Below are positions 63,519 through 64,000 of a stretch of DNA of 64,000 bases, one piece after another. Location: contig JABARQ010000038.1 of the NCBI GenBank assembly GCA_019186985.1, positions 1 to 64,000 of the forward strand. Direction: 5' to 3'. Position 1 is the stretch's first letter. Each line of letters opens with the position of its first letter. Under the pieces are notes generated by a model. The model was given only the letters and a program-made list of their open reading frames with translations, was not told the origin of the DNA and did no database searches. Source of the stretch: Prosthecobacter sp. GTDB lineage: Bacteria > Verrucomicrobiota > Verrucomicrobiia > Verrucomicrobiales > Verrucomicrobiaceae. The position numbers and the translations under genes were made by a program.

Positions 63519-64000
63519 TTACTCCATGCCACGCGTATTTCCAGCAATCACTTTTTCATCCTCCGTTTCCGGAACCGGGACTGCCTTGACGATGCGCATG
63601 GCCATCGGGAGCTGGCGGCTGGCACCGGCTGAGGTGGCGAGGCTCTGGGGCGGACCCTCCAGAGCGACGGCCGGCAGGGTGCGTTCGGCATTCTGGCGTC
63701 CGCTAAGCGCGTAATGGCCCCAGACTCCTGAACCGATGATCATCAGGACGAAGGTGGCCAGGCCGGCCACCATGGGCGTTCGCCTGGGGGGAGCCAGCCT
63801 GGAACTGTCCTGGCTGAAGCTCGACCCTCGGGGCAGCACCCAGGGGCCATGGTTTTCGGTCAGATAGCGGTAGTCACACGGTCCGCCCAGCACGGCACCG
63901 GGCAGCCCATCAAGGACTTCGCGGGCATCTACCTCAAGGTAATCGCTGTATCGGCGCAAAAACGCGCGCGCATAAGTCATGCTGCCAAAGGCGGCGTAAT
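63519..64000 (-). CDS. RodZ-like helix-turn-helix membrane protein (partial)
   Basis: The gene is cut by the window's right edge; 5' sequence is missing. The visible part opens with YAAFGSMTYARAFLRRYSDYL, the end of the HTH_25 domain of RodZ-type proteins. A membrane segment (APPRRTPMVAGLATFVLMII) and a periplasmic region of about 65 residues follow. RodZ proteins connect MreB to the envelope in rod-shaped cells; the short C-terminus here makes the exact role uncertain. Confidence 0.65.
   Translation of the reverse strand, partial: YAAFGSMTYARAFLRRYSDYLEVDAREVLDGLPGAVLGGPCDYRYLTENHGPWVLPRGSSFSQDSSRLAPPRRTPMVAGLATFVLMIIGSGVWGHYALSGRQNAERTLPAVALEGPPQSLATSAGASRQLPMAMRIVKAVPVPETEDEKVIAGNTRGME

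Overview
The window reads as GC-rich chromosomal DNA of a free-living verrucomicrobium, most likely from the Verrucomicrobiaceae / Prosthecobacter neighbourhood. This rests on gene content, not on a 16S marker. The content includes an alternative complex III operon (actABCD), very large secreted proteins with ELWxxDGT, NHL, LamG and YVTN repeats, a DUF1080 protein, a formylglycine sulfatase, a golvesin-type domain protein, and single-copy housekeeping genes (secG, pyrE, def, leuB, pheA, scpB, rlmN, lysS, murJ, birA, xerC, rnpB). Most starts have no Shine-Dalgarno motif and instead follow short C/T-rich leaders.

Layout. Positions 1-112 are the 3' end of a group II intron (domains V and VI). 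From 0.2 to 6.5 kb lie ridA, secG, an M23 peptidase, an SNase-like protein, pyrE, and a leftward def operon. Positions 6.6-13.0 kb hold one 2111-residue ELWxxDGT/NHL/Ig protein. From 13 to 20.5 kb lie leuB, scpB-pheA, an esterase, rlmN and lysS. From 20.6 to 27.3 kb lies an 1878-residue secreted propeller/LamG/dihaem-cytochrome protein with an AraC regulator gene directly upstream of it. From 27.4 to 34.6 kb a rightward run holds tsaC/sua5, murJ, an unknown gene, a sulfatase, a HAD phosphatase, a CDF transporter and birA. From 34.6 to 41.2 kb are catabolic and hydrolytic genes (dgoD-like, ceramidase-like, class C beta-lactamase fold, esterase) and a DUF4143 ATPase. MarR and an HPP membrane protein diverge around a palindrome at 41.75 kb.

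The most interesting block is the leftward operon at 43.1-48.35 kb. It encodes an acyltransferase (PlsC type), a CDP-diglyceride synthase (YnbB-like), an alpha/beta hydrolase fused to a SAM methyltransferase (YnbC-like), a PAP2 plus dual-specificity-phosphatase fusion (YnbD-like), and a small membrane protein. The last three are joined by ATGA start-stop overlaps. It resembles the uncharacterised E. coli ynbABCD cluster and could be a phospholipid synthesis or remodelling pathway.

From 49.06 to 50.60 kb is a decayed integrative element in the 3' end of tRNA-Ser(UGA). It is bounded by a 17-bp direct repeat and holds an integrase remnant and two small AT-richer genes. From 50.8 to 59.6 kb come a DUF1080/cupredoxin/PA14 fusion protein and then actABCD, which has a CRP-like palindrome in its leader and a terminator after actD. 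The window ends with xerC, RNase P RNA, a POT peptide transporter, a golvesin-domain protein and a partial RodZ-like gene cut by the window edge.

No CRISPR array, rRNA operon or replication origin was seen.
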